8,653 bases of DNA from Bacteroidota bacterium. GTDB taxonomy: Bacteria; Bacteroidota; Bacteroidia; Bacteroidales; Prolixibacteraceae. Position 1 is the first letter of the stretch. Each line of letters opens with the position of its first letter. The position numbers were made by a program, and so were the translations under genes. Shown in pieces: positions 7,901 to 8,653 of this stretch. The notes under the pieces are model-generated. The model did not search any database. It had not been told where the DNA came from and saw nothing but the letters and a program-made list of their open reading frames with translations. The stretch covers positions 1-8,653 of the forward strand of contig JABMPI010000086.1 of assembly GCA_013203755.1 (NCBI GenBank), read 5' to 3'.

Positions 7901-8104
7901 CCAATCTTGTTCTTTTGGTTCATTGGTAAAACCATCAAAACGATAGTAGGGATAATGTTTGGTAATTTTTGCAACCGGATCAGGGTCGGAAAAGGGGTAG
8001 GTTTTAAAATTTGTTACTGTTTCAGAAATTGTTGCTTTTTGTGCAAATGAAAATTGTGAACATATTAAAAGAACTGTACATAAAAGAAAATATTTTGATT
8101 TCAT
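4991..8104 (-). CDS. Secreted DUF5107 and tetratricopeptide-repeat protein
   Basis: A 1037-residue exported protein. Residues 1-21 (basic start, hydrophobic LLCTVLLICSQFSFA) form a Sec signal peptide with cleavage probably before Q22. No lipobox is present, so a periplasmic soluble protein is likely. Residues about 40-355 match the DUF5107 type, a mutarotase-like beta-sandwich. Recognisable parts are YIKVLVAPEIGGKV (77-90), the signature WTSGGIEFNFGSIGHAP (120-136), FPGNTQIGHGGEAYPWP (216-232), GLGHWSPYDEKPGQK (274-288) and ELWFPVKGIGG (349-359). A small beta-rich piece (about 370-436) follows. Five tetratricopeptide repeats in exact 34-residue register occupy 464-633, each ending in alanine (A497, A531, A565, A599, A633). 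More degenerate TPR-like helix pairs continue to the end (about 731-760, 797-863, 952-1014). The fold suggests binding or turnover of a carbohydrate, with the TPR superhelix docking a partner, but activity is unproven. The gene stands alone on its strand and converges on the Tat oxidoreductase. The ATG at 8104 gives a complete signal peptide. Confidence 0.88.
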   Translation of the reverse strand: MKSKYFLLCTVLLICSQFSFAQKATISETVTNFKTYPFSDPDPVAKITKHYPYYRFDGFTNEPKEQDWKIITLENEYIKVLVAPEIGGKVLGAIDKSTGEEFIYLNKVVKFRDIAMRGAWTSGGIEFNFGSIGHAPATASPVNYILKENKDGSVSCIVGAPDITSRTEWRVEIRLPADKSYFETNAIWYNPSDLKTSLYNWMTASVDATEDLEYYFPGNTQIGHGGEAYPWPVNDKGVDISLYKNNDFGGPKSYHVLGEYAEHFLCYFRNKDFGLGHWSPYDEKPGQKIWLWALSREGEIWADLLTDPGNVQYSEIQTGLLFNQAAEKSAETPYKHLFFDEGAEHKFTELWFPVKGIGGMVKADQFGSLNVEQSDGMVKVGFCANQEIAEELIVFVNGKEIVRKNINLKPTEVFIESFELDKTENIEVKIGDIFSYNTKESTERILSKPIEISKDYNWESVDAISTAGIGMEKQRNYKGAEEKYTKALQKNPYHTRALSRMASLYYRKMQYKKAQENAFKALSNDTYNPEANYIFGIISKKLGNKYDALDAFSLAARSMEYRSVANTQIASINFMDGEMQKCLKYANQALDYNRNNINALKLKALAFEKTDQQQKREDILNEILEIDPLNTFALFEMQDEFAKVLNYEMPHEICLEQAISYFNLGLKEKAVQLLKASNPSPITNYWLAYILDDSEYLDKAISASTELIYPSRSETADALQWATKQNNSWKTKYYLGLIYWSKGRAEEAKQYFRDCGNQPGYFAFYLTRFGVLNGDSDYDGESDLKKAMELNQNEWRCYKALSDYYGAEQKYTEASEWAKKGFTQFPDNYVLAYQLAKNLLILGKSQESLNILTKTNILPNEGARSGRVTYRQACIMDALSKLRNNKNKSALARINQAREWPENLGVGKPYDTDERVEDYLESLYWLKNREASKAKVVEDSIIDFTLNASKPSSSHYLGAILLKKMGKENEAKELLAAWAEKEPDNLVADWCLAKLAGNNSEAESILKKIMKENGGTLFSTKNRDTSFALILAISEIN

Positions 8105-8550
8105 GTTGACAGGTTTTTGTTGGTTTAGAATTTTTATTAACTATTCAAATCAAAAGTTGAAAATAATATAAAAAAAATCATTAAATAGCTGAAGATCACT
8201 AGAATAAATTTATTTAAGTCCTTGAAAATAAGCATTTTAGAGTCAGTTACGAATTGACAAATTGATATGATTGTCCAAGGACAAAGACGACAAGTTAATA
8301 AGAATTTACATTTATATGTGATAAATTTGAAGAACTACAATTTTATTGTGAAATGTTTGTCAAGTATATAAACAGCTCCATCATTTTTTTTATCAAAATC
8401 GATTGTCGCAAAGAAAAGTGCAACTAATGGATTTCTTGTACTAAGGCTATGAAAAGATTTTTCGCTTCGAATAAGAAAAAAATAATTCAACCTTTTATCA
8501 ATCATATTAACAAGTTTTTGGTATAAAAAGTTATTTAAGATAACTCTGTT
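8105..8550. other. Upstream region of the DUF5107 gene
   Basis: About 450 bp of strongly AT-rich DNA precedes the DUF5107 start. Apart from the palindrome at 8271-8284 I see no gene in it. A plus-strand 34-codon frame (8267-8371) has no supporting signal. Close to the gene there is no minus-strand TAnnTTTG box with a properly spaced -33 element. The promoter is therefore either non-consensus or further upstream. The length is generous for a simple promoter and could carry a regulated leader. Confidence 0.45.
8271..8284. promoter_or_regulatory. Palindrome TTGTCC-AA-GGACAA, operator-like
   Basis: Perfect six-base inverted arms flank a two-base AA centre, in the noncoding region about 170 bp upstream of the DUF5107 start. 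A partly related sequence, AAGTCCTTG, occurs at 8216-8224. A compact two-fold symmetric site in a gene's upstream region is the usual form of a dimeric regulator's operator. The regulator is unknown and the distance to the start codon is rather large. Confidence 0.3.
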
Positions 8551-8588
8551 TAAAAAAAATACCGGGTCTTAATAAAAAATCCCGATAT
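8551..8588 (-). terminator. Probable minus-strand intrinsic terminator
   Basis: Read on the minus strand, ATATCGGG (8588-8581) pairs with CCCGGTAT (8566-8559) with one mismatch, and a run of eight T follows at 8559-8552. The loop is 14 bases, larger than usual, so the stem is of modest strength. The orientation would end transcription entering from the right edge, before the DUF5107 gene. It therefore predicts a minus-strand gene ending just inside or beyond the window edge. Confidence 0.5.
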
Positions 8589-8619
8589 CCATTTCAAATA
8601 TATGATGACAATTAAATTT

Positions 8620-8653
8620 CTATAATTTAGGAAATACAGATGTCAAATCCAAC
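8620..8653 (-). CDS. Possible 3' end of a minus-strand gene entering from the right edge
   Basis: Two minus-strand frames are open from the edge and stop just before the terminator-like hairpin at 8551-8588. One reads LDLTSVFPKL and stops with TAG at 8622-8620. The other reads VGFDICIS and stops with TAA at 8629-8627. The hairpin about 35 bases downstream argues that a gene ends here, but the frame and family cannot be decided from so few codons. Confidence 0.25.
   Translation of the reverse strand, partial: LDLTSVFPKL

Noticed and set aside
8267..8371. 34-codon plus-strand frame upstream of the DUF5107 gene
   Set aside because: AT-driven composition, no supporting signals; it overlaps the palindrome, which better explains the local structure.
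1..8653. tRNA, rRNA, CRISPR array, insertion sequence or phage gene
   Set aside because: No cloverleaf sequence, regularly spaced repeat, transposase motif or phage protein was seen on either strand.

Overview
The window looks like chromosomal DNA from a member of the Bacteroidetes (Bacteroidota), probably an environmental, polysaccharide-using lineage of the Bacteroidia. The grounds are AT-rich sequence, starts without Shine-Dalgarno motifs, promoter -7 boxes of the TAnnTTTG type, and typical families: a SUMF1-domain lipoprotein, a Tat-exported Gfo/Idh/MocA oxidoreductase and a secreted DUF5107-TPR protein. The lineage is inferred from style; there is no marker gene.

Layout, left to right. 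Bases 1-50 may hold the first codons of a minus-strand gene leaving the window, followed by an intergenic stretch with a GTAAC/GTTAC palindrome and a 12-bp inverted repeat. A zinc-ribbon SAM methyltransferase (240-884, +) converges, 26 bp apart, on a cytoplasmic Gfo/Idh/MocA oxidoreductase of the dihydrodiol-dehydrogenase type (911-1930, -). A divergent promoter region separates that gene from a SUMF1 lipoprotein (2098-3030, +). Next comes a Tat-signal Gfo/Idh/MocA oxidoreductase (3153-4460, +), closed by a very clear, probably bidirectional, intrinsic terminator (4484-4522). After a 530-bp stretch with no convincing gene, a large minus-strand gene encodes a secreted 1037-residue DUF5107-TPR protein (4991-8104). 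The last 549 bp hold a second palindrome, a minus-strand terminator-like hairpin and perhaps the last codons of another minus-strand gene.

Three of the five complete genes encode exported proteins: a lipoprotein, a Tat substrate and a Sec substrate. Two encode sugar-type oxidoreductases, and DUF5107 has a mutarotase-like, carbohydrate-related fold. The neighbourhood therefore fits periplasmic carbohydrate handling. It contains no SusC/SusD pair, sulfatase, recognised glycoside hydrolase or regulator, so the substrate cannot be named. I found no mobile element, CRISPR array, tRNA or rRNA and no clearly new multi-gene system. The most interesting points are the SUMF1 lipoprotein that lacks both FGE catalytic cysteines, its placement beside a Tat-exported oxidoreductase, and the DUF5107-TPR architecture.
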